The translations under genes and the position numbers were made by a program. Shown here piece by piece: positions 15,827 to 24,864 of a stretch of 64,000 bases of DNA; position 1 is the first letter of the stretch; the number at the start of each line of letters is the position of its first letter. The notes below the pieces were generated by a model. That model ran no database searches. It worked only from the letters and a program-made list of their open reading frames with translations, and had not been told where the DNA came from. Source of the stretch: JBHIYN01 sp041984235 (lineage in GTDB: Bacteria; Pseudomonadota; Gammaproteobacteria; Ga0077536); NCBI GenBank assembly GCA_041984235.1, contig JBHIYN010000005.1, forward strand, positions 248,001 to 312,000, given 5' to 3'.

Positions 15827-18460
15827 TCAGTCGGCGTTCGATTCGTGGAAGTGCGCAGCGAGTTCGTCGATGAGTGCCTGGTCGTGCGCCTTGGCGGCGT
15901 GGCGTGCGGCCTCGGCGCGCTGCTTGATGCGCTCGATGTGGGCTTTCTGGTTGGCCAGCACGGCGCGTTGCACGTCGCTGTTCTCCAGCGCCTTCTGCTC
16001 GTCCAGCCACTGGTCGAGCTCTTCGGCGAGGTCGTTGCGTACCTGCTGCTCGTGCACCTTGTGCGCGGCGAGATCGCCGGCCGACGCCACGGCCGCGGCC
16101 TGGGCATCGGCTCGCGCCTGCTCGGTCTTTTCGACCTCGGCGGCCGCGGCGGCGGCTTCGGCACGCAGTGATTCGAGATTGTTGTCGACGTCCGGCGCCT
16201 GGGCCGGCGATTCGCGCAGGGCCTGCATTTCTTCCTCGATGCGGCGCTGGTGGTCGAGCGCGGCATCCTTCTCGCGCTGGGCCAGCTCGAGTGCCAGGCG
16301 CAGGCGCCTGGAGTCCGCCTCCAGCCGCTCGCGCTCGACCTGCATCTCGGCCTCTTCCTGCATGCGCTTGCGGGCATGGGCCTGCTTGAACTCGGCAATG
16401 ATCTCCTGCGCTTCGTCGGCCGCCGCCGCGCGCGCCGCTTCGGCCGCCTGGCGCTCGTCGATTGCGCGCTTGAGCTCGGCCGCGTTGCGCGCCAGCTCCT
16501 GCTCGAGCTTGCTGCGCTCGGACTGCACCTTGTGCTTGAGCTCCTCGCGCAGGCGCTGCTCCAGCGCCAGCCGCTCCTGCTCGCGCTGCGCGGCCTCGGC
16601 CGCGCTTGCCTGCTGCACCTCTTCCAGGCGTTTCTGCCATTCACGCGCCTGCGCCAGGCGGGCGCGGGCTTCCTTGGACTGCGCCTGCACCCGCTGCTGC
16701 TCTTCCGCCAGGCGCGCCTCGGCGGTGCGTTTCTGTTCCTGCAGGCGCTTGAGCTCGTCGGCCTGCCACTGGTAGCTCTCCTTCAGCTTGCGCTCTTCGT
16801 CACGCAGGCGCCGCTCCATTTCCGCGCGCACCTGCTCGACCCGCGAGGCCTGTTCGCGCCGCTCCTGCTCGACGCGCGCCTCGGCATCGGCGCGCGCACG
16901 CTCGAGGTCCTGCTTGACCCGCCGTGCCTCGTCGAGCTCGCGCCGCGCGAGCTGCGCCTGCCGTTCGAGCTTGTGGCGCTCCGCCTTGAGTCGCAGCGCC
17001 GCCTCCTGCTCGGCCTTGCGCCGTGCCGCGTCGAGCTCCGCCTGGGCGCGCTCGCGCTCCGCTGCAACGCGCTCCTCGGCTTCGCGGTGCGCGGCCTCGC
17101 GCGCCTCCTCCACCGCGCGCTCGAGCTCCGCGGCGCGCTCGGCGGCGGCCCGTGCCTGCGCCTCGTCATCGGCCGCCGCGGCACTGGCCCGTTCGCTGCG
17201 CGCGGCCAGCTCGAGGTCACTGACCTCGACCTCCACGCTGAGAGCGGCGGCAGCGACCACGGCATCGGGCTCGCACTCGCTGTCGCTGCGGTGCGAGGTG
17301 GGAACCGGTGCCACGGCCGGCGCTGCCGGTTCGCTGCTCTCGTCGTCGTGCAGGGTGAGATCGACTGACGAGGTGGCGGCGTCCGGCGCGGGCCCGTAGG
17401 CTTGGAGGCCACCTTCGAGGAAGTGCACGTCGAAGCCGCGCTCGGCGAGCAGGAAGGCCGCGATCGCGCTGCGCCGCCCGTTGTCACAGTAGACGATGTA
17501 GGTGCGGTCGGCGGCCAGGCGGCCGCTGTGCATGCGCAGGGTATTCAGCGGGTGATTGATGCTGTCCGGCAGCGCGCCGGCCGCGTGCTCTTCCGGAAAG
17601 CGCACGTCCAGCCACTGCGCGCCACGCGCGGCGGCGACGTCGCGCGCCTCGTCCAGCGTGATGGCGCTGAGCAGCGGCTTCTTGATCAGGTCGACGAAGT
17701 GCGCCTTCTCCAGGCGCACCAGCTCGCCGTCGGTGATCATCTGCACCGAGGCGTTACGCCGCGCGTCGCCGACCAGCGCCTCCTCGCCGAAGGCGTCACC
17801 CGGTCCGATCAGCGCGAGGCGGTAGCCCGGGGCGCCAGGCGCTGCCGCGCGGGTGATCTCGGCGCGGCCATTGACGATCACGTAGTAGTAATCGCCGGCG
17901 TCGTCCTGGCGCACGATGACGTCGCCGGCGGCGACGGCAACCGTCTCGAGCATGCTGAAGATGCGATGGATATTGGATGCCGGCAGGTTGGCGAACAGCT
18001 TCGACTGCAGCATCCGCGTCATCCAGTCATCGTTGGCCTCGGTCTCGATTTCGGCCACTTCGAAGGCATCGCCTGCGTCGCCGATGTCGGCAGCGACCAG
18101 CTTCTCGAGCAGGCGCCGGTCGACCTTCAGGACCGCGACCTCGGACTCGGCGCGTGCCGACATCTTGCGCGGTTGCAGCTGCGCCAGCGGGTGCACGGCA
18201 TCGGCGCCGCCGCCGCTCAGGCGGCGGATGGTCTGGCCATCGCTGACCAGCTCCAGCGCGCCTTCGAGCAGGTAGAACGACCAGGGATCGCTGTCGCCCT
18301 CGCGGAACACGAAGGCGTCGGGCGGAAAACGCAGGATCTCGGCCGCGTTGAGGATCTGCGCCTGGCTGCCGGGCGAGAGTTGACGCAGCGGCATCAACTC
18401 GCTGACAAGTCCCTCATAATCGGGTTCCACTGCCGCCATCATTCTCTCGCATGGGTTCAT
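15827..18460 (-). CDS. double CNB-rhodanese-long coiled-coil protein (paralogue A)
   Basis: 877 residues, no signal peptide. Order: a degenerate cyclic-nucleotide-binding (CNB) domain, residues about 25-120 (HPLAQLQPRKMSA replaces the phosphate cassette); a second CNB, about 150-262, with an intact cassette (FGEEALV 224-230, RRNASV 234-239); a rhodanese domain, about 268-352, with active-site Cys325 in YCDNGRRS; then about 430 residues of charged Arg/Glu/Ala coiled coil and a C-terminal block ELDQWLDEQKALENS. It likely senses a cyclic nucleotide and couples this to a sulfur-transfer or redox-sensing domain on a filament-like rod, but no function is established. The ATG at 18460 follows GTGGAGTGCT. 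It is clearly homologous to the gene at 19066. Confidence 0.85.
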   Translation of the reverse strand: MNPCERMMAAVEPDYEGLVSELMPLRQLSPGSQAQILNAAEILRFPPDAFVFREGDSDPWSFYLLEGALELVSDGQTIRRLSGGGADAVHPLAQLQPRKMSARAESEVAVLKVDRRLLEKLVAADIGDAGDAFEVAEIETEANDDWMTRMLQSKLFANLPASNIHRIFSMLETVAVAAGDVIVRQDDAGDYYYVIVNGRAEITRAAAPGAPGYRLALIGPGDAFGEEALVGDARRNASVQMITDGELVRLEKAHFVDLIKKPLLSAITLDEARDVAAARGAQWLDVRFPEEHAAGALPDSINHPLNTLRMHSGRLAADRTYIVYCDNGRRSAIAAFLLAERGFDVHFLEGGLQAYGPAPDAATSSVDLTLHDDESSEPAAPAVAPVPTSHRSDSECEPDAVVAAAALSVEVEVSDLELAARSERASAAAADDEAQARAAAERAAELERAVEEAREAAHREAEERVAAERERAQAELDAARRKAEQEAALRLKAERHKLERQAQLARRELDEARRVKQDLERARADAEARVEQERREQASRVEQVRAEMERRLRDEERKLKESYQWQADELKRLQEQKRTAEARLAEEQQRVQAQSKEARARLAQAREWQKRLEEVQQASAAEAAQREQERLALEQRLREELKHKVQSERSKLEQELARNAAELKRAIDERQAAEAARAAAADEAQEIIAEFKQAHARKRMQEEAEMQVERERLEADSRRLRLALELAQREKDAALDHQRRIEEEMQALRESPAQAPDVDNNLESLRAEAAAAAAEVEKTEQARADAQAAAVASAGDLAAHKVHEQQVRNDLAEELDQWLDEQKALENSDVQRAVLANQKAHIERIKQRAEAARHAAKAHDQALIDELAAHFHESNAD

Positions 18461-18824
18461 AGCACTCCACAATTCTTGCTGCTGTGGTCGGGCTGCGGGA
18501 TTCGCGCCCTGTCGAGGGCAGCGGCCGCTGCCGCGAATATATGAGTAAAGTCTTACCGCTGCATGAAGGCCCACGCGCAAGTGTGAAAGCGGTCACGGTG
18601 AAATTTCCCGACGGCGGGAAAACTGTGAACGGCTTCACCGCGGAGCTGCCCGCATGACCGGACCATTCCAACCCTGCCCGACCGTCCGGCAAGGTCGGCT
18701 GCGCCCCCGCGGGGCCGCGCGGCACGGGCACCTGGCGAGTCGTGCCGGCGGTCCGCGCCCGGTGCGGTAGAGCGGACGGAAACGGCGTAGAATGGCGCCT
18801 TTCTTCCAGCGAAAGTGGTTCGAC
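18461..18824. promoter_or_regulatory. divergent intergenic region between the paired CNB genes
   Basis: 364 bases lie between the divergent starts of paralogue A and the DUF465 gene. The region must hold both promoters. A TAGAAT at 18788-18793 could be a -10 for the DUF465/paralogue B unit, but it has no convincing -35. I could not identify a CRP site by eye. Confidence 0.35.
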
Positions 18825-19031
18825 GTGTCGGGTGACGAAAACAAGTCGATTCAGCGCCGCATTCTCGAACTGCAGACCGAGCACCGCGATCTCGACGAGG
18901 TGGTGACCGCGCTCTCCAACGACCTCAACGTCGACCAGTTGCTGCTCAAACGCATGAAGAAGCGCAAGCTTCAGCTCAAGGACCAGATCTCGCGCCTGAA
19001 GAGCAAGCTGATCCCCGATCTCGACGCGTGA
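18825..19031 (+). CDS. DUF465/YdcH-like small coiled-coil protein
   Basis: 68 residues from GTG 18825; an in-frame ATG at 18792 would add 11 residues. The body (QTEHRDLDEVVTALSNDL, LLLKRMKKRKLQLKDQI, ending KLIPDLDA) is the DUF465 pattern of a short antiparallel helical hairpin. The shorter start fits the family's N-terminus better. Function is unknown. It sits 34 bases upstream of paralogue B with an AAGGAGG in between, so they form a unit; a role in bundling or adapting the long coiled coils is a reasonable but untested idea. Confidence 0.8.
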   Translation: MSGDENKSIQRRILELQTEHRDLDEVVTALSNDLNVDQLLLKRMKKRKLQLKDQISRLKSKLIPDLDA

Positions 19032-19065
19032 GCGCGCCGCAGGCAGGCCCAAGGAGGTTGGCCGC

Positions 19066-21300
19066 ATGAGCGACCCCGACGACATACTCGAATCACGCGT
19101 CGGCTACCTGGTTCCGCTGAACAAGCTGCCGGCAGAGCGCCTGGCGCGACTGCTAGCCCAGTCCGAGGTCCTCTCGCTGCGCAAGAAGGAGACCCTGTTC
19201 AAGCAGGGCGAGCGCGACGATTACACCTTCTACGTGCTCGAAGGCGACATCGAGATGTACGCCGACGACTCGCTGATCAAACGCGTCACCGGGGGCGATG
19301 GCGCCTCCTTCCAGCCGCTGGCCCAGCTCCAGCCGCGCCAGATGTCCGCGATCGCCAAGACCCGATCGCGCGTGCTGCGGCTCAACCGCGGCCTGCTCGA
19401 CCAGCTGCTGAGCATGGACGCCGCGGCCGCCGAGCCGGCGACCGGCGTCGAGGTCGAGGAAGTCGAGACCGAGCAGGCCGGCGACTGGCTGATGGCCCTG
19501 CTGCAGTCGGAGCTGTTCACACGCATTCCGCCCTCCAACATCCAGGACCTGCTCGACACCCTCGAGAGCGTCTCGCTGGACGCCGGCGAAGACGTCGTGC
19601 GCCAGGGCGATCCCGGCGACTACTACTATGTCATCCAGAACGGCCGCTGCGAGGTCGTGCGGCGCGGCGCGAGGCAACAGGAGATTCGGCTCGCCGAGCT
19701 CAGTACCGGCGACACCTTCGGCGAGGAAGCGCTGGTCTCCGGCGCCAGGCGCAACGCTACCGTGCGCATGCTGGAGGCCGGCGAGCTGGCACGGCTGACC
19801 AAGGAAGACTTCACCCGGTTGATCAAGGCGCCGCTGCTGGACGCCGTCTCGATCGCTGAAGCCCGCAAGCAGGTCGAGGCGGGCGCCGTCTGGCTCGACG
19901 TGCGTTTCGCGGACGAGCATTCTCACAACGGCCTGCCGGATAGTCTCAACATCCCGGTCGGCACGCTGCGCGGGCGCCTCGATGAGCTCGACCCGCAGAC
20001 CAGCTACGTCGTCTACTGCGATACCGGTGGCCGCAGCTCGGCGGCAGCCTTCCTGCTCGCCGAACGCGGCCTCTCGGTGTGTTACGTCAAGGGCGGCGCG
20101 GTCGCCGAGCAGGTTCCGGAGAAGGCGCCGGCGGCCGAAACACCGGCGGCCAGCGGCAACAGCGAGGTGCTCGAGGCCAATGCGCTCGCCTCCACCCTCG
20201 GCACGGATCTCGAGAAGGCACGCCTCACCATCGAGAAAGCGCAGGCGATGATGGCCGAGGCCGAGGCCATGAAGCGCGAATCGGAACGCATCGTCGCCGA
20301 GAAGCTCGCCAGCGAGCGCGCCCGGCTGGACGCCGAGACGCGCGCCCTGCAGGCGAAGCTGGAAGCGGCGGAGAAGCTGCGCAACCAGCTCACCGAGCGC
20401 CACCAGGCCGCCCAGGCCGAGGTCACGCGGCGCGAGCAGGAGGTCGATGAACGCGTCAGCAAGCTCGAGGACGAGGCGCGCCGCCGCCTCGAAGCCGAGG
20501 AGCGGCGCCTCGAAGCGTACTACCAGAAGCAGGCCGATCAGATCGAGTCGCTGCAGGCCGACCGCGAAGCCGAGCTGCGTGCCAGGCTGAGCAAGGAACT
20601 GGCCGCGGAGCGCAAGAAATTCGAGCAGGAATTCCTGCGCACCACGCAGGAGCTCGAACAGGCGCAGGAAGAGCGGCGGCGCGCGCTCGCCGCCAAGGAA
20701 GCAGCGACCGCCGAGGCGCAGTCACTGATCGCCGAGTTCAAGCAGCAACAACAGGCCCTGCTCAACGAGCAGCGCGCCGCGTTCGACGCCGAGCGCAAAC
20801 GCCTGACCGCGGAAGCAGCCCGTATCGAGAAGCTGCGCCAGGAAGCAAGCCAGGCGCGCGAAGCGGCGGAAGCCGCCAAGGCTGCCACCGAGCGCGAGCT
20901 GCGCGAGGCGCTGGCGCGCCAGTCCGCCGCGCCCGACGAGAAGGCCCCCGCAGCCGACATCAGCGCCATCGAACAGCGCGCGAGCGCGGCCGATCTCGAG
21001 CTGCAACAGGCGGTGGAAGCCGAGACCGCGGTGGTCAGCGCCGCGCGCGACAACGAAGACGAGCTCGAGCGGACTTACGACACCGCCAACGAGATCAACG
21101 CGCTGCTGCAGAAGGAGCTCGACGAGTGGATCGGCGAGCAGGACAAGCTGCAGGAATCGACCCTGCAGCAAGCGGTCCTGTCACGCCAGAAGGAGATGGT
21201 CGAGCGCATCCGCGAGCGCGCCGCCCAGGCGCGCAGCGAGACCGAAGAGCGCAACCAGAGCCTGCTCGACGAGATTGCGTCCCAGCTGCGCGACGACTGA
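19066..21300 (+). CDS. double CNB-rhodanese-long coiled-coil protein (paralogue B)
   Basis: 744 residues. CNB1 about 20-115 is degenerate (SFQPLAQLQPRQMSA); CNB2 about 145-255 has an intact phosphate cassette (FGEEALV 218-224, RRNATV 228-233). The rhodanese domain, about 260-345, has Cys318 in YCDTGGRS. A coiled coil runs from about 370 to 720 and ends in ELDEWIGEQDKLQEST and RQKEMVERIRERA, matching paralogue A's C-terminus. Strong AAGGAGG ribosome site. With A it forms an inverted pair around the DUF465 gene, pointing to duplication and probable hetero-assembly. The rhodanese loop differs (DTGGR versus DNGRR), which may change substrate. Confidence 0.86.
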   Translation: MSDPDDILESRVGYLVPLNKLPAERLARLLAQSEVLSLRKKETLFKQGERDDYTFYVLEGDIEMYADDSLIKRVTGGDGASFQPLAQLQPRQMSAIAKTRSRVLRLNRGLLDQLLSMDAAAAEPATGVEVEEVETEQAGDWLMALLQSELFTRIPPSNIQDLLDTLESVSLDAGEDVVRQGDPGDYYYVIQNGRCEVVRRGARQQEIRLAELSTGDTFGEEALVSGARRNATVRMLEAGELARLTKEDFTRLIKAPLLDAVSIAEARKQVEAGAVWLDVRFADEHSHNGLPDSLNIPVGTLRGRLDELDPQTSYVVYCDTGGRSSAAAFLLAERGLSVCYVKGGAVAEQVPEKAPAAETPAASGNSEVLEANALASTLGTDLEKARLTIEKAQAMMAEAEAMKRESERIVAEKLASERARLDAETRALQAKLEAAEKLRNQLTERHQAAQAEVTRREQEVDERVSKLEDEARRRLEAEERRLEAYYQKQADQIESLQADREAELRARLSKELAAERKKFEQEFLRTTQELEQAQEERRRALAAKEAATAEAQSLIAEFKQQQQALLNEQRAAFDAERKRLTAEAARIEKLRQEASQAREAAEAAKAATERELREALARQSAAPDEKAPAADISAIEQRASAADLELQQAVEAETAVVSAARDNEDELERTYDTANEINALLQKELDEWIGEQDKLQESTLQQAVLSRQKEMVERIRERAAQARSETEERNQSLLDEIASQLRDD

Positions 21301-21314
21301 ACGGACGCCCGCTT

Positions 21315-21770
21315 TCAGGCCGCGATGGTCGCGTCCTCCATCTGGCTGAGCTGATCGGCGAAGAAGCGGCTGAGTACGCGCTCGGCGTCTGCATCGAGCC
21401 GCTCGAAGCGCAGTCCGAGCACGTAGCGCGGCTCACTGTCGACCATGGTCAGGTAGAGCAGGCGGCAGCGCGCGTGGAGAGTCGCGTCGCCGGCGTCCAG
21501 CGGCAGGTCCAGGGCCACCTCGACCAACGGCGGGCTGGCCGGGTCGATGCGGCCGCCACCGGGATGCGCGAGCGTCGCGCTCGCCACATCACTGCGCAGT
21601 TGCAGGCCGTCGGGTGACAGGTTGACGACCTGCATGCGGCAGCGCGTGTCACCCGCACAGTGCAACGCCGCCTGCAGGGCCAGGGGCACGCGCGGATAGC
21701 GGCGCTGCTCGTCGAGCTTCTCGACCAGTTGCCAGACCAGGCTGGCGCGTCCGGCGCTCTTGTCATTCAT
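21315..21770 (-). CDS. PilZ domain protein
   Basis: 151 residues. The c-di-GMP-binding signature is present: the basic QRRYPRVPL motif near residue 25 and the later NLSPDGLQL (D/N-x-S-x-x-G), then a beta barrel ending in RYVLGLRFERL. PilZ proteins act as c-di-GMP receptors for motility, biofilm or polysaccharide control; the output here is unknown. The ATG at 21770 follows GAGGGTATCGCC. A longer frame up to 21923 has an unlikely arginine-rich N-terminus. It converges with paralogue B 14 bases away. Confidence 0.87.
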   Translation of the reverse strand: MNDKSAGRASLVWQLVEKLDEQRRYPRVPLALQAALHCAGDTRCRMQVVNLSPDGLQLRSDVASATLAHPGGGRIDPASPPLVEVALDLPLDAGDATLHARCRLLYLTMVDSEPRYVLGLRFERLDADAERVLSRFFADQLSQMEDATIAA

Positions 21771-21919
21771 GGCGATACCCTCGCTTCGATTTCCGTTGCC
21801 GCGAAATCTAGGCGCAGGGCGCGCCAGGTGCCGGACCCCGGTCACACTTTGCGCGCCGCCGGCGTCACCGGCGGCGCGCAAGCGGACGCCCGTCACCCCG
21901 TCGAGCTTTTTTACACTTG

Positions 21920-22780
21920 TCACATTTGTTCATCTTCGGCCCCGGCATCCACGGCGCCGGCGATGCGCGCGGTGAGACTGGCCAGACGCTGCCGGGCATG
22001 CGCGAGAGCGCCTTCGTCGAGGCGTTGCTCGACCATGTTCGCATTGAGCTCGGCGACATCCAGCCCGCCGCTCGCGGCGAGGCGGAACCAGGCCCAGGCC
22101 TCACGCAGATCGGGGGCCACGCCGGTGCCGTTGAGGTAGGCCATGCCGAGTGCGTTCTGTGCCTCGGCCAGGCCACCGTCGGCCGCACGCTGCCACAGCG
22201 CAATGGCATCGGTGGTGCTGCGCGGCATGCCCAGGCCGCGCCAGGCGAGGATGCCGAGGTTGAACTGCGACTCGGCATCGCCGAGCTCGGCGCCGCGCTG
22301 CCACCAGGTACGCGCGGCCTCGAAATCACGCGCCACCGCGCGTCCGCGGAAATACTGCAGCCCGAGCTGGTGCGCGGCGCGACCGTCACCGCGCTGCGCG
22401 GCGCGCATCAGCCAGTCGCGCGCGCGCGCCGGATCGGCGGCGACCCCGCTGCCGCGCTGGTAGGCAAGCGCGAGATTGACCTGTGCCTTGGTGTAGCCCT
22501 GCTCGGCGGCGCGCGTGTACCACGCTACCGCGCGTTCGGCGTCGGCGATCACGCCCCAGCCGCGCGCGTAGGCAAGACCCAGGTAGAACTGGGCGGCCGC
22601 GTTGCCGGCCTCCGCCGGCGCGCGCAGCTCGGCCACGCCGCGGCCGTGATCGCCGGCGACGAAAGCCGCGATGGCGGCGTCGACGTCAGACTCCCGCGCG
22701 CCCGCGGCCGGCCCCTGAAAGGCCGCAATCGAGGCCACCAGCAGCAGCACGCGGGCGGTTTGAACGCGGCACCCGGCCAT
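21920..22780 (-). CDS. secreted Sel1-repeat protein
   Basis: 286 residues with a signal peptide (MAGCRVQTARVLLLVASIAAF, cleaved near residue 28) and about six Sel1-like TPR repeats of roughly 36 residues, each of the form A-x-x-x-L-G-x-x-Y-x-x-G-x-G-V (AAQFYLGLAYARGWGV, AQVNLALAYQRGSGV, ESQFNLGILAWRGLGM). Sel1 arrays are periplasmic adaptor scaffolds. The partner is not known. It diverges from moxR with only 40 bases between starts, so moxR's promoter overlaps its 5' end. Confidence 0.85.
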   Translation of the reverse strand: MAGCRVQTARVLLLVASIAAFQGPAAGARESDVDAAIAAFVAGDHGRGVAELRAPAEAGNAAAQFYLGLAYARGWGVIADAERAVAWYTRAAEQGYTKAQVNLALAYQRGSGVAADPARARDWLMRAAQRGDGRAAHQLGLQYFRGRAVARDFEAARTWWQRGAELGDAESQFNLGILAWRGLGMPRSTTDAIALWQRAADGGLAEAQNALGMAYLNGTGVAPDLREAWAWFRLAASGGLDVAELNANMVEQRLDEGALAHARQRLASLTARIAGAVDAGAEDEQM

Positions 22781-22790
22781 GCTTTACAAT
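22760..22790 (+). promoter_or_regulatory. candidate sigma-70 promoter for moxR operon
   Basis: TTGAAC (22760-22765) and TACAAT (22785-22790) are separated by 19 bases, longer than ideal. They lie 30 bases upstream of the moxR ATG. The -10 matches the consensus in five of six positions. This would start the moxR-VWA-TIGR03790-transporter run. Confidence 0.4.
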
Positions 22791-22820
22791 GCCTTTCGGA
22801 AATTTTCAGCTGTAATCATC

Positions 22821-23678
22821 ATGACCAACGAACGCTTCTCGGGCACCGACACCTACATCGTAACCGAAGACCTGATGATGGCCGTCAATGCCGCCATCAC
22901 GCTGCAGCGGCCGCTGCTGGTCAAGGGCGAGCCGGGTACCGGCAAGACCATGCTGGCCGAGGAGGTTGCGCGCGCGCTCGACCGCCCGCTGATCCAGTGG
23001 CACATCAAGTCCACCACCAAGGCCGCGCAGGGCCTCTACGAGTACGACGCCGTCGCCCGCCTGCGCGACTCGCAGCTCGGCGACGAGAAGGTCCACGACA
23101 TCTCCAACTACATCGTGCGCGGCAAGCTGTGGGAGGCGTTCGAGACCGACGTGCAGCCGGTGCTGCTGATCGACGAGATCGACAAGGCCGACATCGAGTT
23201 TCCGAACGATCTCCTGCAGGAGCTCGATCGCATGGAGTTCTTCGTCTACGAGACCAAGAAGACCGTCAGCGCACGGCACCGGCCGATCATCATCATCACT
23301 TCGAACAACGAAAAGGAGCTGCCCGACGCCTTCCTGCGGCGCTGCTTCTTCCACTACATCGCCTTTCCGGATCGCGAGACGATGGATTCGATCATTCGCG
23401 TGCACTACCCGGACATCAAGAAGCACCTGCTGGCCGAAGCGATGGAATGCTTCTTCGAGCTGCGCGACATCCCCGGCCTCAAGAAGCGCCCCTCCACCTC
23501 CGAGCTGCTCGACTGGATCAAGCTGCTGGTAGCCGAGGACATCCCGCCGGATGCCCTGCGCGAAAAGGACTCGCGCAAGGCCATCCCCAAGCTCTACGGC
23601 GCACTGCTGAAGAACGAGCAGGACATGCACCTGTTCGAGCGGCTGGTGTTCATGTCGAGACGGACCGGTGCTAACTGA
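22821..23678 (+). CDS. MoxR-family AAA+ ATPase
   Basis: 285 residues. Walker A GEPGTGKT at 36-43, Walker B VLLIDEIDKAD about 114-123, sensor region IIITSNNEKELPDAFLRRC and arginine-finger region follow the MoxR order. These chaperone-like ATPases act with VWA proteins to mature or insert cofactors into metalloenzymes. Start ATG 22821; an upstream ATG at 22779 would extend into the divergent gene. The next gene, encoding a VWA protein, overlaps it by 11 bases, the usual MoxR-CoxE pairing. No obvious client enzyme is next door. Confidence 0.92.
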   Translation: MTNERFSGTDTYIVTEDLMMAVNAAITLQRPLLVKGEPGTGKTMLAEEVARALDRPLIQWHIKSTTKAAQGLYEYDAVARLRDSQLGDEKVHDISNYIVRGKLWEAFETDVQPVLLIDEIDKADIEFPNDLLQELDRMEFFVYETKKTVSARHRPIIIITSNNEKELPDAFLRRCFFHYIAFPDRETMDSIIRVHYPDIKKHLLAEAMECFFELRDIPGLKKRPSTSELLDWIKLLVAEDIPPDALREKDSRKAIPKLYGALLKNEQDMHLFERLVFMSRRTGAN

Positions 23679-24852
23679 GCTCTTCTACAAGCTGCGCAAG
23701 GTTCAGATCCCGGTCTCGATTACCGAGTACCTGACCCTGATGGCGGCGATGGAAGCGCGCGTTGCGGGCTTCAGCATCGACGACTTCTACTACCTGGCGC
23801 GCGCCGCGCTGGTCAAGGACGAGCGCTTCTTCGACCGCTTCGACCAGGTCTTCGGCGAGCACTTCCGCGGCCAGGAGGCGCTGTTCGACGAGATCCTCGG
23901 CGAGATCCCGATGGAGTGGCTGCAGGCCCAGAAGCAGCTCAACCTGACCGACGAGGAGAAGGCGCAGATCGAGGCCCTGGGCGGCTGGGACAAGCTGATG
24001 GAGACTCTGCGCCAGCGCCTCGAGGAGCAGAAGAAGGCGCACCACGGCGGTAACAAGATGATCGGCACCGGCGGCACCTCGCCGTTCGGCGCCGAGGGAT
24101 ACAACCCGGAAGGCATACGCATCGGCCAGGAAGAAGGCCGCGAGGGTCGCGCGGTCAAGGTCTGGGACCGGCGCGAGTTCCGTAATCTCGACGACCAGGT
24201 CGAGCTCGGCACCCGTAACGTCAAGCTGGCGCTGCGCCAGCTGCGCCGCTTCGCGCGTGAGGGTGCACAGGAAGAGCTCGACCTCGACGACACCATCCGC
24301 TCGACCGCGCGCAACGCGGGCCTGCTCGACATCAAGATGGTCCCCGAGCGACACAATGCCATCAAGGTGCTGCTGTTCCTTGACGTCGGCGGCTCCATGG
24401 ATCCTTACGTCAAGGTGTGCGAAGAGCTCTTCTCCGCGGCGCGCGCCGAGTTCAAGCACCTCGAGCACTACTACTTCCACAACTTCCTCTACGAGTCGGT
24501 CTGGCGTGACAACAACATGCGCGCCAACGTACGTATCCCGACCAGCCAGGTGATGCACACCTACGGCGCCGATCACAAGATCGTGTTCGTCGGCGACGCC
24601 ACCATGAGCCCTTACGAGATCATGGCCGTCGGCGGCAGCGTCGAGCACTGGAACGAGGAAGCCGGGGCCACCTGGATGGCGCGCCTGATGGCGATCTTCC
24701 CCTTCGCGGTCTGGCTCAATCCGCAGCCGGAAGAGTACTGGGGCCACATCCCGTCCATAGGCATGGTCAAGGAGCTGATGTCCGAGCGCATGTTCCCGTT
24801 GACCATCGATGGTCTGGAGCGGGCCATGAAGGCACTCAAGAAAGCGCACTGA
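23668..24852 (+). CDS. VWA (CoxE-like) partner of MoxR
   Basis: 394 residues. A helical N-terminal half (LYKLRK-like start, acidic EEKAQIEAL, glycine-rich GGTSPFGAEGYNPEG near 135-150) precedes a von Willebrand factor A domain with the metal site DVGGSM at 239-244. The canonical DxSxS has Gly in place of the first Ser. Similar proteins pair with MoxR ATPases to assemble metalloenzymes. GTG start 23668 overlaps moxR, so translation is coupled. The downstream TIGR03790 gene begins 12 bases after its stop. Confidence 0.88.
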   Translation: MLTELFYKLRKVQIPVSITEYLTLMAAMEARVAGFSIDDFYYLARAALVKDERFFDRFDQVFGEHFRGQEALFDEILGEIPMEWLQAQKQLNLTDEEKAQIEALGGWDKLMETLRQRLEEQKKAHHGGNKMIGTGGTSPFGAEGYNPEGIRIGQEEGREGRAVKVWDRREFRNLDDQVELGTRNVKLALRQLRRFAREGAQEELDLDDTIRSTARNAGLLDIKMVPERHNAIKVLLFLDVGGSMDPYVKVCEELFSAARAEFKHLEHYYFHNFLYESVWRDNNMRANVRIPTSQVMHTYGADHKIVFVGDATMSPYEIMAVGGSVEHWNEEAGATWMARLMAIFPFAVWLNPQPEEYWGHIPSIGMVKELMSERMFPLTIDGLERAMKALKKAH

Positions 24853-24864
24853 CGGCAGCCCGCC

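Noticed and set aside
18792..18824. ATG start for the DUF465 gene
   Set aside because: The added 11 residues do not fit the family's N-terminus and a -10-like TAGAAT overlaps this ATG; kept only as an alternative start.
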